A DNA stretch of 6,134 bases from an uncultured Verrucomicrobiales bacterium (lineage in GTDB: Bacteria; Verrucomicrobiota; Verrucomicrobiia; Verrucomicrobiales; Akkermansiaceae), in NCBI GenBank assembly GCA_937969125.1, contig CALBVA010000151.1:1-6134 (forward strand), read 5' to 3'. Made by a program: the position numbers and the translations under genes. Below, piece after piece: positions 5,692-6,134 of this stretch. The first letter of the stretch is position 1. Every line of letters starts with the position of its first letter. The notes below the pieces were generated by a model. The model saw only the letters and a list, made by a program, of their open reading frames with translations. It was not told where the DNA came from and ran no database searches.

Positions 5692-6134
5692 GTGAGCTTT
5701 TTACGGGACAGATTCGAAGCAGCGGTGGCGGATCTCTCGCTGCTTCCGGCGGAAGAGGTGGCAAAGCCGTATCGCGGGCTGCTTTGTCACGCTCACGATA
5801 TGACCTCCACCTTAGCAAATCACCATGGGGGGGTGGTCAATCTTTCCGTCCTTGATGAGTCGCGGGATGATGGGCGTTACTACCGCGAGGTGGAATTATC
5901 CGTGACGGGCAAAGTGGTGGAATATGGTCTCATTGAAGTATGGCTGGAGAATTTTCCAGAGGAGGTGAGCGAGAGGATTCTGGCCGGGAAGGAGCCGCTG
6001 GGGGCGATCTTGAACGAGAGCGGGTTGGTCTATCAAAGCGAGCCGGAAGGATTTTTTAAAGCGGTCGATAGTAATTTCGCGTTTGGGCGTTACAATCGCT
6101 TGTTGGATTCGAAGCGAAGAATCCTGGCCCGTAT
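5692..6134 (+). CDS. Chorismate lyase-like (UbiC/DUF98 superfamily) protein, 3' end outside window
   Basis: The frame is open from the GTG at 5692 to the window edge (147 codons, no stop). The likely start is this GTG, because an in-frame TAG, the stop of the previous gene, lies 15 bases upstream and the only nearby ATG (residue 37) falls inside a conserved motif. Residues 27-41 (YRGLLCHAHDMTSTL) match the conserved block of chorismate lyase-like proteins. YYREVEL (63-69) would carry the substrate-binding Arg (R65), KEPLGAIL (100-107) matches the family's GxxPLGxIL block, and FGRYNRLLDSKRRILAR (131-147) precedes the place where the catalytic Glu of UbiC would be, just past the edge. Family members cleave chorismate to 4-hydroxybenzoate and pyruvate. 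Enzyme activity here is inferred. It is probably co-transcribed with the radical SAM gene, and chorismate use suggests a quinone, aryl polyene or other aromatic pathway. Confidence 0.72.
   Translation, partial: MSFLRDRFEAAVADLSLLPAEEVAKPYRGLLCHAHDMTSTLANHHGGVVNLSVLDESRDDGRYYREVELSVTGKVVEYGLIEVWLENFPEEVSERILAGKEPLGAILNESGLVYQSEPEGFFKAVDSNFAFGRYNRLLDSKRRILAR

Noticed and set aside
5453..5818. Minus-strand frame of 121 codons across the junction of the two right-hand genes
   Set aside because: Arg/Pro/Ser-rich shadow of two plus-strand genes with clear family motifs.

Overview
The window looks like a chromosomal segment of a member of the Verrucomicrobiota. The evidence is the Asp-rich spacer followed by an NLEEYAFGGDP-type motif near the C-terminus of a secreted protein, which is common in that phylum, together with a GC-rich coding style. 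This assignment is an inference from protein style; there is no rRNA or marker gene. No mobile element, CRISPR array, tRNA or rRNA was seen.

Layout, left to right: (1) the 3' end of a plus-strand gene for a probable secreted metzincin-like metalloprotease or related exported protein (1-555). (2) A strong hairpin at 567-601, whose T-run lies on the minus strand. It separates that gene from (3) a convergent minus-strand gene for the E2 (dihydrolipoamide acetyltransferase) subunit of the pyruvate dehydrogenase complex (622-1908), present without E1 or E3 neighbours. (4) A 400-base stretch (1909-2308) with no confident gene but several inverted and direct repeats and a short protein-like frame. 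(5) A minus-strand two-component operon: an OmpR/PhoB-type response regulator (3526-4248), then a PAS-containing PhoR-type histidine kinase (2309-3529), joined by a 4-base ATGA overlap. (6) A 111-base divergent intergenic region (4249-4359) with repeated GTGAC/GTCAC elements. (7) A plus-strand pair: a radical SAM protein of the HemN/HemW superfamily (4360-5679) and, 12 bases later in the same frame, the start of a chorismate lyase-like gene that runs off the right edge (5692-6134).

The E2 belongs to central carbon metabolism (pyruvate to acetyl-CoA). The regulator and kinase form a phosphorelay of the phosphate/envelope-sensing kind, with no target identifiable here. The radical SAM and chorismate lyase-like genes are closely spaced and probably co-transcribed. 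They suggest a pathway that draws 4-hydroxybenzoate or a similar product from chorismate, rather than simple haem synthesis. This pair is the most interesting part of the window. A second general point is that none of the five visible start codons has a recognisable Shine-Dalgarno sequence.
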